Below, one piece after another: positions 34,501-45,908 of a DNA stretch of 64,000 nt. Under the pieces are notes generated by a model, which saw nothing but the letters and a program-made list of their open reading frames with translations, made no database searches and had not been told where the DNA came from. Within the stretch, counting starts at the first letter, position 1. Every line of letters begins with the position of its first letter. The translations under genes were made by a program, and so were the position numbers. The stretch lies in contig NW_006767439.1 of assembly GCF_000264995.1 (NCBI RefSeq), forward strand, positions 1,166,402 through 1,230,401, given 5' to 3'. The stretch comes from Punctularia strigosozonata HHB-11173 SS5 (taxonomy: Eukaryota; Basidiomycota; Agaricomycetes; Corticiales; Punctulariaceae).

Positions 34501-37494
34501 TAAGATAGGGCTCGTTCAGTTTCAACAGGTCCCACGTGATCAGGTTTGTCGCGTCTGGCAGAGGACGAGCATGGACAGCGGAATAGAACTCCCTGTATTG
34601 CATATCATGCCAATCGCCGCGACAGAAACATGTATCATGTTGCTATTGCAAAGATTGTCGTTTTAGAATTTTGAAAAACGGGCAGTGCGCGACGCAATCC
34701 GCGGATGTACACGCAAACTGCCAATGTGGCGCCACACGCTTGACTTGAGACGACGCGTCGCGACGAACTGGGTTTCCTCACCATTCCACTGTTGAATCCG
34801 TGATCATGGGTGCATACAAGCGTTCCAAGCGTCGAAGTCTAGAGAATCTTTTCGGGAGTAGTCGGAAGTCGTTCCGCAAGAAACGCAGAGAGAGGGGGAG
34901 AGGAAAGGAGAATGTGAGTCACCGAACATACACACTTATTCCATGTCCTATGTGCCGACATTATCCCAGGAGATGTATCCAGTACATAAAGCGATTGAGA
35001 ATGCAAAGGCTCTTCGAAGAAGACTGTCTCGAGTGTTCAGTAGCATCAAAAAACCGACTTGGGGCATGGAGCCGGATACAGTCATGCACCAGACACCACC
35101 AGCCCAGGTCGCACTCGGAGACGTAACGAATATCCAGTCATCGTCGTGTGCCATGTTGAGAAGACCATCAGCCATGCATAGAGGGTCTTCGATGAGCATC
35201 TACCATTCGCTGGCTCAGGCTGCAAGGCAATCCAACGAGTCTTGCAGCTCACGCCGCGTGGACATCAGTGTTGCAGTCGAGGCAGAGAATGCTTCATTCT
35301 ATGCGGCTAAGCAGGCTCTTCTTGCTCTTGAGAAGAATATCAGGACGCGCAGGATTGAAGCGAGCCGCAAGGCACTCCTCCCACCCAGTACGGAAGTGGC
35401 GAAGGCCGCACTCGATGACCTCGACGATATCTTGCACCCGCCACGACGGAACGGCATCGGTCACCTGGATTTTAACGGAGATAAAACCACACGATCACGA
35501 TTAAACATGATGCGAGTCTTTCTATGGACGTACGTGAATGGTACTCGACCTGGCAGATGGACGGAGGCCTCGGAAACAACGGCGCGTGCCTTCAAGATGC
35601 GGTCACATACGGCACGTTCTATTCGACAATGGACACATTCCTTCATCGCCGACCGGACGAAACTCCCTTCAAACCTTTACGGAGTCTGGAGCACGTCACT
35701 CCTCGAGAAGGGGGACCTTGCGCAGGATATATACGAGCACCTAGTTGGCATTGGCAAGCATGTGAAGGCTCTCGATGTGGTCCACTTTGTCAACTCGCCT
35801 GAAACGCAGTCGAAGTATAATCTTGATCAGCGAATCTCTTTGGCAACTGCAAAACGTTGGATGCGGGCAATGAACTACCGGTGGGCTCGGACTCCGACAG
35901 GTCAATATATCGATGGTCATGAGCGGAAGGATGTTGTGGAGTACCGACAGGAGGTGTTTCTACCAGCAATGGCAGCCTTCGAATTAGACTCCCGTTCATG
36001 GAGTGACGGAGTCAACGAAGTTGAGGATAAGCGGCCTCGGCCCCGGAATCGGCGTGTCGTGATTTGGCACCATGACGAATCTACGTTCTATGCCAATGAC
36101 CAGCGACGGCTATATTGGGTCCACTCGACGGAGACGGCGGTACCTCAACCCAAGGGTGAGGGAACATCTCTGATGGTGGCGGACTTTGTTTCTGCTGAAT
36201 ACGGATGGCTTGCATCACCGGATGGGACAGAGACTGCACGGTGGATATTCAAGGCCGGGAAAAACCGAGACGGATGGTTTACTCATGTCGAGATCATCGA
36301 GCATGTCCAACGGGCTATGTCCATCCTTGACAAACACTACCCACATGAACGGCATGTCTTTGTGTTCGACAATGCCACCACACATCTGAAAAGAGCCGAG
36401 GATGCCCTATCTGCACGTAGGATGCCGAAGAATCCCACTCGCCCAGGCAAACCTGTTTTTGGAGTCGAGCGGATCAAGCGTGATGACAACGGCAATCCGG
36501 TGCACGATCATCACTCGGGAGCAGTGATCAAGGAGCGAGCACGGATGCAAGATGGACAGTTTGCCAACGGACGTCCTCAGTCGCTGTATTTTCCACCTGA
36601 TCACCCTCAGGCTGGTGCATTCAAAGGCATGGCGATCATCCTCAAGGAACGCGGATTCGCTCATGCTCCGCAACTTAGGGCTGAGTGCCCTGGGTGTAAA
36701 TGCCCCAAGGATCAAGACCAATGCTGTTGCCGGCGTCTGTTGTACAGTCAGCCTGACTTCGCAGGGACCACATCCTTGCTCGAGGCTGCATGCAAGGCAC
36801 GAGGCTACAACACCATCTTTCTGCCGAAGTTTCACTGCGAGCTGAATTTCATCGAGATGTGTTGGGGTTACGCAAAGCGGCAATACCGCTTACTCCCTCC
36901 CTCATCATCCGAGGCAGAGATGGAGCAGAACGTAAGGAGGGTCCTCGATTCAATCCCAATAGAAACTATCAGACGGTAAGTTGTACATTTGTCTACTTGG
37001 AGGCTGAACATAACATCTTTCTTCTTTTGATAGATTCTCTACACGATCGCGCCGGTTTATGGATGCCTACCGGAAAGGGTTGAACGGCAAGCAGGCTATG
37101 TGGGCAGCTAAGAAGTACCACGGGCATCGTGTCCTCCCTGATTCAATCATGGAGGAACTCGACACCGCAGGTATATAACTCGCAGTCAGTTATCTCGTAC
37201 TCTCCTGACGACAGAGACACGGACACTCAACTCACTTGCTCTCCAATGTTATCACTGCTTCAATGCACACCTTTGATACTCTCGGCTCTCATCCGCATTC
37301 CTAGTCCATATATTTGTTATATATATGTAATATGATGACTCTGCAAGCTCGTCGTTGACGAAGACAATTCATAGATGCGGTCTGTGTGGTCAAATCGTCG
37401 CAGACGATGCCAGCGAGCTTCAAGGCTCGGAGGAGCTGATCACGTGATCATCGGAGAGCGCCATACCTGTTGAAACTGAATGAGCCCTATCTTA
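34501..37494 (+). mobile_element. intact Tc1/mariner-like DDE transposon
   Basis: The element is bounded by TA at 34501-34502 and 37493-37494. Its 28-bp terminal repeats begin AGATAGGGCTC and match at all but one position (G or A at base 12). A CACGTGATCA motif lies just inside both ends (near 34532 and 37438). It holds a single transposase gene with an unbroken spliced frame. The ends share TAAGRYAGGGC with both neighbouring MITEs, so this transposase could have mobilised them. One TIR mismatch and an open gene suggest a young insertion. Confidence 0.9.
34806..37178 (+). CDS. DDE transposase of the Tc1/mariner-like element
   Basis: Three exons (34806-34913, 34970-36975, 37034-37178) join in phase to 752 residues. 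Exon 1 is very basic (KRSKRRS, SFRKKRRERGRGKEN), a likely nuclear signal or DNA contact. Seen in the core: WHHDESTFYAND (first Asp, about residue 405), HVFVFDNATTH (second Asp, about 503), a Cys-rich insert CPGCKCPKDQDQCCCRR between them and the third acid, and FHCELNFIEMCWG (Glu, about 665). The C-terminal exon begins FSTRSRRFMDAYRKGL and ends EELDTAGI. This matches DDE-superfamily endonuclease transposases abundant in agaricomycete genomes. All three catalytic acids are present and there is no stop or frameshift. Confidence 0.9.
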
Positions 37495-37502
37495 CCTTAC
37501 GT

Positions 37503-37816
37503 TAAGGCAGGGCCATCGCAAACGGGGGGCATCACATGACCAAAATTCTAACAAAATACCTCTTACCCTCTATCGCCGGGTTCACCAGCGCAACTAGCGT
37601 ATTTTTGTTCCCACACGATCCTCAGGACAGAGGGCTCTATGGGTCCAGATTTCTTTTAAATGAGCTCAGAAACAAGTGAACAGCAATTCAAGGCATCCAT
37701 TGCGTGGGAATCAGAGACATCCTAGCGTTGTGATTGGTCGATGAGTTTCTCAAACTCCCTTGGAATGTCGTCATGCACGCGTGACAAGCCCCCCCGTTTG
37801 CGATGGCCCTGCCTTA
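37503..37816. mobile_element. second MITE, 27-bp perfect terminal repeats
   Basis: The left end starts TAAGGCAGGGCCATCGCAAA at 37503, and the reverse complement of the same 27 bases ends at 37816. The element is 314 bp with no ORF, lying 3 bp after the end of the interrupted MITE. Its terminal TAAGGCAGGGC matches the TAAGRYAGGGC shared by the neighbouring elements, while the inner repeat sequence differs, so it is a separate family. Confidence 0.9.
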
Positions 37817-38726
37817 TCAGCTGAGGGTTTCGATCTCTGGCGGCTGCGTCGGCGACCCACTCCAGTGCGTGCTGTCAGATGACGGACACTAAAGTGCAGC
37901 AATGCAACTGGATGACTTCCCGTAAGATTTGTAGCGACAGAAACACAGAATAAACAGTTCAAACCCCGATCTGTGGGTTATGCTGTACATTTATGCCCCC
38001 GTACGGCCCTGCGCGTGTGGGGCGGAAATAGTCATCATAAACGTGGAGGTCCGTTGAGAAGGGCTGAGCAGCGAATGAGGAAGGGATAAGGTCACGTGTA
38101 TGACAAATTCCTGTCTGTAAACGGTCATTTTGGTCTGGAAGGGGGGGTCGACCCCCCCTTCCAGATAAAAGGTCTGTACGAGTGACTTGTAGACCGACAA
38201 CTTGGCTCGTCGATGCCGATTTTTCGGCATTGCTCGCTTAGTGGATTTGTAAGCGAAATCTATTCTATTCGGCCTTACAGATCCTTACGGGAAGTCACCC
38301 ACTGTTGGCATATGTCGCCGAGGAAACAGACTAGTACAACAACGCCGAATTGTTGAACATTGTTATTACACTAACAACACACGGCGCCCAAGGCAAGCCC
38401 AAAAGTTCTACAAATGATAGTGACAATGATACCTTTGTGATAATAGTCCTACGTAATCCGAGGATAAGTGGTGAATCCGTGCGATCGCAAGGCACGATCT
38501 ATGTGTGACAGATGCAAGCAGGCCTAGACGACGTGGCCGACTTTGTTATCGCCTTTCAGGTAGTCGTTGATGTACTGCAAACAGCGAGTGCATCAGCGTC
38601 ATGCAAAAAGAAAGGGGAAGAGGTAAAGAGTTACGTACGTCTGAGCTGTCGTCGGCGGTACGCGAGAGGTTAAGTCCGCCGAGCTCCATCGCCTTACCTT
38701 GCCTATCTCCGGTGTCTGAGATCTAC
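37817..38726. other. gene-free stretch with a palindrome
   Basis: No gene is seen. It contains the 32-bp perfect palindrome at 38134-38165 and a small hairpin ATGCCGA-TTTT-TCGGCAT at 38213-38230. The last few hundred bases are the 3' flank of the minus-strand DUF6534 gene. Confidence 0.5.
38134..38165. repeat. perfect 32-bp palindrome
   Basis: TCTGGAAGGGGGGG is followed by TCGA at the centre and the exact reverse complement of the left arm. A seven-G/seven-C core gives a very stable cruciform. It may be the inner junction of a lost element or a recombination product; no gene spans it. Confidence 0.9.
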
Positions 38727-40060
38727 TCAGCGCGAGTGTTCACTGTGATCAGCCCTATTCGGTCGGATACGTCCAGTAAAGAGCCGAGCACTTACTATCG
38801 TTACGTTTTTCTGGATCTGCACAGGGTTCCTGCTGAACCGCGAGTTGTGGGTTTCGTTGTGGCTTGAGCTGTTCATCATGTGTGCAGTGGTGTCCAGGCG
38901 GCGAAGGTGCCGGCGGGCGTTGAGGGACACCAAGAGCGAGATGGAGAACACTGAAGAAAGCTCCGTCAGACGCGACTCGATGCCGTAGACTTGGAGGTAA
39001 CTTACGTTTGGCGAGGATGAAGAAGATCGCGAGCCAGATCACTGACAGAATGCACGTTAAAAGCGACCACAGGATTTCCGTGTTGAGGATACGCACAGTT
39101 GTTCATGGTGAGGAACTGATACGTAGGGCGGGTCAACTTCGCTACATTCCCACATCGGAGAGGATCACTCACACAGATGAGTTCGGTAACTGCGCCGAAG
39201 CTCGTGAGAAGTCCCGTGCTCATAACGAACATAATAATCTTGTCCAGCATCTTATCCGTGCTGCGATGGCAGGTAAGACTCCGGGGTCGAACGGGTCTTA
39301 ACCAGAGCTGCAGATCACTCACGATGCTATGCCCGTCTTGCTTTTCGCGAGCGTCCAGCAGAGCGTGATGGCGATGAACACGTCCGCGCACGCGCCGACC
39401 GCGAGCGTCGCCACGGCGCCCCACCGGAACTTCACCTCGAACACCGCAAAGTTGCCGAGCGAGAACGCTTCCGCAGTCGATGCGAGACTGAACCCGAACC
39501 GCGCGGTCGAGAGCACGTATGCGATCCCGGCGAGGAACGGGTTTTTGGTCAGCGCCCAGACGCGGCGGGCGAAGAACATCTGGACGACGAAGGCCATGAT
39601 CCCGGAGAGGCAGACGGCGGTGCTGAGCGAAGGGGTCGCCTTGCTGATTTCGGTCGGCACGCCGTAAAATGTGATGGTGTAGTGATAGACGGCATGTAGA
39701 AGCAGCGCCGTGTGTGTCAAGTCCAGCGCTCTGCATTGAACCCGATGTCAGCAATAATGCAACAGAAGTGCGCGAATCGTTCACCGTACACTAAAAGCGC
39801 CACCTGTATTGACATAGATCAGATTCGTGTCGTTCTTCGAGAGGCGACGAGGGGGCAGCTCACCGTTCCTTGAATTGGCCATGGATCGCTGAACTTCCTG
39901 AAATATTGGTATGCTTGCATGACGGTAATGCCGAGCAGGCTAATATTCCGCTACATCAGGGGCCTCGGCTAACCCTCCACAACACAATAACGACGTACAA
40001 TGTGCCGATGGCGACGCCGATTTCTGCGGCGCCGAGGCTGAGGTCAAGCACAGTCGGCAT
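38727..40060 (-). CDS. DUF6534-type multi-pass membrane protein
   Basis: Exon 1 runs from 40060 to 39999 and encodes MPTVLDLSLGAAEIGVAIGT. Later exons give GITVMQAYQYFRKFSDPWPI, LTHTALLLHAVYHYTITFYG, SGIMAFVVQMFFARRVWALT, LAGIAYVLSTARFGFSLAST, ATLAVGACADVFIAITLCW, DKMLDKIIMFVMSTGLLTSF, VIWLAIFFILAKR and FSISLLVSLNARRHLRRL. Together these form about seven spans followed by a soluble basic tail that ends near 38727. The family is basidiomycete-specific with no established biochemical function. Its closest relative in the window is the plus-strand gene at 46987-48387, which shares the landmark for each span. Inner exon limits are approximate. Confidence 0.82.
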
Positions 40061-40861
40061 GGCTTTCAATAACGATAGCACCGAGTGCGAAAGAACGTCG
40101 ACGGTGAAAGAGCGGGAGAGGGTGGGAGGAAAGCCAATCAGTGCTGATCCCAGTCGGCCTTCATATGCAAGGCAACGTCGACATAATCTGAGCGTATCTA
40201 CGGCCAGTTACCAGACGTGAGATCAAAGGCCTCGTGATATCTGCAGAGGAAGTTTCGAAGTGATGCGGATTGTCGGACTTCATGATGGGAACCTGAACTG
40301 TGGCTCTCCCCCTAAACTGTTTGAGCATTGTAACGCCGGCGCCGAGTTGGCGCCGACGGCCGGCCGCAAAAGCCCGGGACACTCGGGATCGAGTCGTGAA
40401 TGCATCTGTCAGTTACGATGCGTGCTTGGCAGATGGCGAGAGGGCTAGAAGATAAGAAGCTGGTGGCGAAGGATGACGATGCATGGTGAAGCCATCATCT
40501 GCGTGGCTTCTCGAACATAGCAAAACACTTCGCATCGCCAAAGCAGCGTCGACGCCGGTCATGCTTACTCGGAGATCCACGCCATCGTGGCGCACAAGTT
40601 GAGGAGGACCGGTGCGGCGACTCGAATGGCGAGCGGGACTGAGATACCGACCGTACTGAATGTACAGCGCTATTGCATCAGCGTCGGCACTTCTCCTGCC
40701 TTCTCCTTGCCTTCTGTCGTGATCATGACCGCCTGGTCTCTAAACATATGCCATGACTACATGGGGGCTCCGTGTACTGCGTTCATTCCGGCGCTCAGCA
40801 CGAGCTCATACAACTGCTTGCACGCAGGCGGCGCTGCCCCATCCCCTGCACTTCCGATGAC
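40061..40861. other. intergenic, nothing recognised
   Basis: Upstream of the minus-strand DUF6534 gene and of the MFS pseudogene. A few frames of 60-90 codons occur without domain support. Confidence 0.45.
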
Positions 40862-42850
40862 ATGAGCGCGCCAGAGATTCACGACCCACCCGTCACTAGT
40901 TACGGACGAGAAGACGACCTTCGAAGGCGATGGAGGCAATCGTCACAACACGGAAACAACCGAAGAAGAGCTTTTGGAGGAGGACTTTCTCGAGGGAGGT
41001 CTGAGGGCCTGGCTGACGGTTGCTGGAGCGTACGTTACGCAGTGGCCGGGTTGCAAGATGATCCTACAATGTCCTATCCACAGATCGCTGACTTTGTTTG
41101 CGACCTTCGGATATTTGGTATGTACGAAGCCAGTATACTTGCTGAATCGCCGTACTCAAACACGACATAGTACTCCTTCGGCGTGTACCAAGGTACTTGA
41201 CCCGCGATCTGTCTACAGCTATACTGACGTTGTTCAAGACTACTATACCCGGATCTATCTTGTCAATCGTTCTCCAAGTGTGATCAGGTAGGCCTGACAT
41301 TATTGTCGGCTCAAATGCAGCCTCATCTTCATCTTTAGTTGGATCGGCTCCACGCAATTGATGTTTCCATTTCTTCTGGGCCTCGTATCCGGGAAACTGT
41401 TCGATGAGGGCTATTTCCATCATCTCATTGCGGCCGGATCCATTCTCTTTACATTCTCGTACGTTGTCTCCTTAAACATCGAAGGTCTCGTCTGACCGAA
41501 GCATCTCATAGCCTGTTCTGCTCTCGCTAGCGAAGCCGCTGAAGTACTACCAGATCTTTCTGGCTTAAGGCCTCGGAATGGGCATAGGTTTGGGGCTCAT
41601 CTTCGTTCCTACAGTTACGGTCTCGTCGCATTATTTCAAACGGCGTCGTCCCTCGCCGCAGGGATTGTCCTTGTTGGGAACTCGTGCGGAGCTATAGCCT
41701 TTCCTATCAGTGCGTTTCACTTCGCAAACCCGGCTTCGTCGAACTCACGGTGTCTTAGTGATCAAGTAGGTCTTCTCGGTCGTTTCAGCCCACGATGGTC
41801 ATGACAGTCCGCCGCCAGCCAGTTGCTCAACATCCAGGGACGCAGCTTCGGAGACTCGGTCCGAGACAGCCCCTACGTCCTTCTCGGAGTCCTGATCGTG
41901 GGCAACCTGCTTATGCGGCCTCGACTACCTCTGCGTCGCCTGCGGAAGCCGCAGGACCTACCTCCGCCGCCCAAGATGTCCGTTCTATTGACCGACTGGC
42001 CTTACATGGTCGCCATCCTTGCGTAAGCAACCTCCGATGGCGGTCTTGGGGGGGCTGTACGTGATAGGCTGACAGATACCATCACCCAGCGGGCTCGTGG
42101 CATCGCTTGCGTTTTATTTCCCGGGTGAGAGCACAGGATACTGCCTCCGGCGTAGATCTGCACGCTCATGCTGGAACGCCACCATCATCATCAGTCTTCT
42201 ATATCCAGCTGTTCGGATTAAGTCATGGGGTCGACTCAACCTTGTCGTTCTATTCTGTGCGTGCCGTTCGCACTGCGCTATGGTGATCTTTGGCACGATT
42301 GAAATGAGGAGGCTGACGCCGATCTTCCTTTCCCTATAGGTGGCGTTGTTGAATGGAGCGTCCGCGTTTGGCCGGTTAATTGCGAACTGGCTCGCTGACC
42401 GCTATGGGCCGTTCAACGTCCTCGTGCCGTCTTGCCTGTTCTCGGGCGCCCTGATCATCGCGATGCTCGGAGTGACATCCAGCGCTGCTTCGGTGGTCGT
42501 CAGCCTCTTGTACGGTTTCTTCTCTGGTGCCTGTGAGTTGACTACTATTCTTATGACCGCTTTGACCTTGACTCCATTCTCAGTTCTGTCCCTGACTGTT
42601 GCCTTGATTGCGGCTCTGTCGGCAAACGCGTCAGAGATTGGGTGCGTCTCACTATCATCACATCGGAGGTCATCCTCTTGATGAGCTTGGCTGAAAATAC
42701 GGCAGCGTTCGCACGGGGGTGACTTTCACCACGCAATGCATCGCGACGCTCGTCGCGGCTCCCACCCAGGGCCAATTTCTCACCAGGAGCCAGTTCAAGT
42801 GGGGACGGCCAATAGCTTACTCTGCCGTGTATCGTCCAAACTTTCTCCCC
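40862..42850 (+). pseudogene. MFS monocarboxylate-permease-like transporter, broken
   Basis: Homologous pieces run in order: MSAPEIHDPPVT, EEDFLEGGLRAWLTVAGA, LTLFATFGYL, DYYTRIYLVNRSPSVI, SWIGSTQLMFPFLLGLVSGK, LSLAKPLKYYQIFLA, GLGMGIGLGLIFVPTVTV, LLGVLIVGNLLMRPRLP, FYIQLFGLSHGVDSTLSFYS, LLNGASAFGRLIANWLADRY, VVVSLLYGFFSGA and SQFKWGRPIAYSAV. This is the fungal monocarboxylate-transporter-like layout of twelve spans. The frame is disrupted: a one-base shift after the first 12 residues (about 40890), a missing base before LSLAKP (about 41522), an in-frame TAA at 41566-41568 where the family usually has Gln-Gly, and a further shift at about 41650. Splice signals remain recognisable, so decay is recent. 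Confidence 0.8.
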
Positions 42851-43924
42851 TAGCCGACTCACCCGAAAGCTAAGCTGCATCACGAAACAGACGTTAGTGT
42901 TCGTTTCCACGTACTATTCGCGGCCGCGCGTGGTCTGCTCGCGAGGCGGAGGGGATCGCATTTGGTGTGAACGCGCATCTGTGATTAGCCTGTGCTTTGG
43001 CCTGCGGACCAGACCAGTCGCGAATGCCCGATATGAGGCTATCTCTCGTTTGGTGATCGGGTGATCGACGCGGAATCGCGATGCATTGGTCTGTTCTGAT
43101 GGGGCGTACGCATTATCAGCAGTAGTCAACATGTACGTAGTTTGTTGTGCGCATCAATCCGATCTGTGGGCGATCGCTCGAAGCAAAGATGATTCGATGA
43201 CGACCTAGAAGGAAGATGCTGAAGGTCTGCTGAAGTATGTTGCGCCTCGCCTGGGAACCAAAGCACGGTTTCTGGCGCTATCTCGTGGCCCGAAGCACGG
43301 GTCCGAAATCACGAAGTGTGACCGCTGACGATCAACCTCCTCCTCTTCACGTCCTCGTCTTTCCTCGGGTTTCCTCAGCCATGTGATATCGTATCTATTC
43401 AGAGACAGGGACTCTGTGCTCTGTGGCCCGAGAGAGCTCATCTACGACCGGGTGCTGACTTCCACCCAACCGAAGCTACCCAGCTTGTCGCGCTTCTGAT
43501 CCGACGAACGAGGCCCACGCTTACACGCTGTGCGCAACAACGACGGAGCTGCGACCAGTCACGCCGCTCACTCCGGTTCCATGCGCCGCCCGCCAGCGGT
43601 TGCCACGAGTTGCGCGTCAAGAAAACGCGGACGAGGTGTGACCTGGCGGGTGGAAGAGGTAATGTACCCCTTTATCGGCTTTCTTGGCCCCCTCAAAAGA
43701 TAATTGTATGATACGCCTTCCCAGACGATCATGATGCAGATTTGTCTGATCAGCCTTCTCCGGGAAGATGCCGGAGGTCTCCTCGCAGAACCTTGCAGGT
43801 CCCCCCTAGGCGATAAATGCCGCTTTATAAATGCCCGCGGGTGGAGGGTAGGTAGGCAGGTTCGGCGCAGAGAAGCCACTGTAGCATAGCAATCCCGTCG
43901 ACTCCGGACTTCAAGCAGCACACC
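42851..43924. other. intergenic; TATA box of next gene
   Basis: No supported gene. TTTATAAAT at about 43824-43832 lies some 95 bp before the ATG at 43925 and is a good TATA-box candidate for the cyclopropane-synthase-like gene; a GATAAATG lies just before it. The minus-strand frames here show no domain. Confidence 0.5.
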
Positions 43925-45908
43925 ATGTTCGCCTTCCTATCCGTGCTGATTGCATGGGTACGCGCCAGGATCGTAGCCATCGGTGAGGCTTCCTCGCTGT
44001 TGCTGCGCTCTTCTACATTCAGTCTGACGGGCGTGCGTGTCACCAGTTCGGGCGCAGACGCTCGCCACGCTCTCGAAATCCATCAAGGTCGGAAACCTCG
44101 AAATCGTTGAAGGGACGGAACGCTATGCATTCGGCCCTTCTTCTGGACCAGGCGCAAAGCCGCCCGTCGTCCTGACCATTCTTAATGACCACTTTTGGTT
44201 GCGTCTGATTACGTGAGTGAACGTTTTCCACATAGAAGGTGACAGGGAAGCTGACGCGTGTTCGCTATGGCAATAGCGCGACCGATATAGGAGGTAATGC
44301 AGATTTCTCATCTCAACTGGAGAGCGTCACTCACGGAGTGATCATACAGTCGCGGAAGCGTACATGGTGGGCGAAATATTCCTGAACGACCTCGATGGCT
44401 TCATGATGGTGAACCAATCCCCCGGTTGCGTTCTTCTTCTTTGACGATTAACATGGGTCTGCAGCTTTTCCTCGACAACCGGCCTTATATGGAGAGTTCG
44501 ATGACATGGGTGCAGAAAATCGTGGAGGTACTCGACGGTTTGGTCCGAACATTTGTCGGAACTACGCCTGCGCAGTCCAGGCTGAACGCCGTCGCCGGCT
44601 ACGATTGCAGCAATACACTTTTCCAGGCCTTTTTGTCAAAAGAGATGATGTCAGTAAACATTCCGACCCCTGTGTGCGGTTCCAATTGACGCCCTTCTTC
44701 TCTAGGTATTCATGCCCCTGGTGGGGCGATGCCGAAGGCGGTATCTCCGGCGACTTGGACCCTGCTTTCGGGGTCAAGCCTGGAGACCTGGAAGCTGCGC
44801 AGATGCGCAAGATCCACAATGTCATCGCCAAAGCACGGATAGAAAAGGGCCACCGCGTTCTCGAATTCGGCTCGGGTTGGGGCGGGTTCTGCATAGAGGT
44901 GAGAGCGCGCCTTCACAGCTCCGACGGACGAAATACTTATACTGTATTCCGTGTGCGTCAGGCTGCGCGTCTTACGGGATGCAGTGTAGACACTGTCACA
45001 CTGTCTAAGGAGCAGAAGAAGCTCGCGGATGAACGCATCGTTGCTGCCGGCTTGCAAGATCGGGTCCGCGTCCACCTCATGGACTACCGCTCTTTTCCCA
45101 AGACGTTCCCTGAGCTCAAGAACACTTTCGATGCCTTTGTTTCAATCGAAATGTTGGAGGTACTTATCTCGACCCCCTGAGCTTCTGCGGATTTGTACCT
45201 GACACGTATCGGTTCTCCACAGCACGTCGGTCCCACGCACTATGAGGACTTCTTCGCGTGTGTGCAGTGGGCGCTCAAGCCCGACGTCGCCACGGCTGTC
45301 GTCACGTCCACCACAAAGCCCGAGACTCGCTTCACTATCATTCAGTGAGTCACGATGCGCATACGTACTGGAGGAAGGAAGTCTGATGGAACGAAACTTT
45401 CGCCCAGGCCGCACGATTTCGCGCGCAAGTATTTCTGGCCGAATGGAAGTCTTCCCAGCGCAACGGCGCTCGTACAGGCTACGAACAAGGCGTCTAAGGG
45501 AACACTTGTATTGCACGAAGTCATGAACCATGGACCTCGTGAGTCCCTATTCTCCCATGTTGGGAGACGCGAGGCCCCTGACCCACTTGGCAGACTATGC
45601 CCGTGCACTGCGTGAATGGGCTCGCCGCTTCGACGCCAACATTACCACCGAGGTTATCGAACAGATCGAAGCGGACACGCCGGAGGTGAAGGTAACCGAC
45701 CCCAAGCTCTGGCAGACCTTCAGGAGGAAGTGGATGTGGCTCTTCGCGTACGCCAACGCCGGCTACGTCAAGGGGTACGTGACGTGCCATATGCTGACCT
45801 TCACTCGCGAGGTAAGTCTTCCTTGAGCTTGCTGTCCTTTCGTAGCAACTGATCGCCCCTGCGCAGGAAAACCCGACCTCGTCGTGTTTCGAGCGGATCG
45901 TAGACTAA
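43925..45908 (+). CDS. cyclopropane-fatty-acyl-phospholipid synthase-like methyltransferase
   Basis: This SAM-dependent enzyme family adds methylene or methyl groups across double bonds of membrane phospholipid acyl chains. Exon 1 (43925-43982) is hydrophobic; exon 2 is 44047-44212; then come a 17-nt exon (44277-44293), 44350-44408 and further exons to a last one at 45867-45908. Seen: FGPSSGPGAKPPVVLTILND, EAYMVGEIFLNDLDGF, YDCSNTLFQAFLSKEMMYSC, the SAM site HRVLEFGSGWGGFCIEAARL, VTLSKEQKKLADER, VSIEMLEHVGPTHYEDFF, FARKYFWPNGSLPSATALVQ and YVKGYVTCHMLTFTRE. The reading frame appears intact. The fungal members differ from bacterial Cfa in having a hydrophobic N-terminus; the product lipid is unknown. 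Inner exon limits are partly approximate. Confidence 0.88.

Larger units (their letters stand above)
34170..37499. mobile_element. MITE interrupted by a full-length transposon
   Basis: The left part is 34170-34502 and begins TAAGGTAGGGCTCATTCATAC. The exact reverse complement of that 21-mer, the element's right end, is split: its first part ends at 34502 (GTATGAATGAGCCCTA), and the missing CCTTA appears at 37495-37499, straight after the larger transposon and its duplicated TA. Removing 34503-37494 (one TA copy kept) rebuilds a 338-bp MITE with matching ends and TA borders. It has no ORF. Confidence 0.9.
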
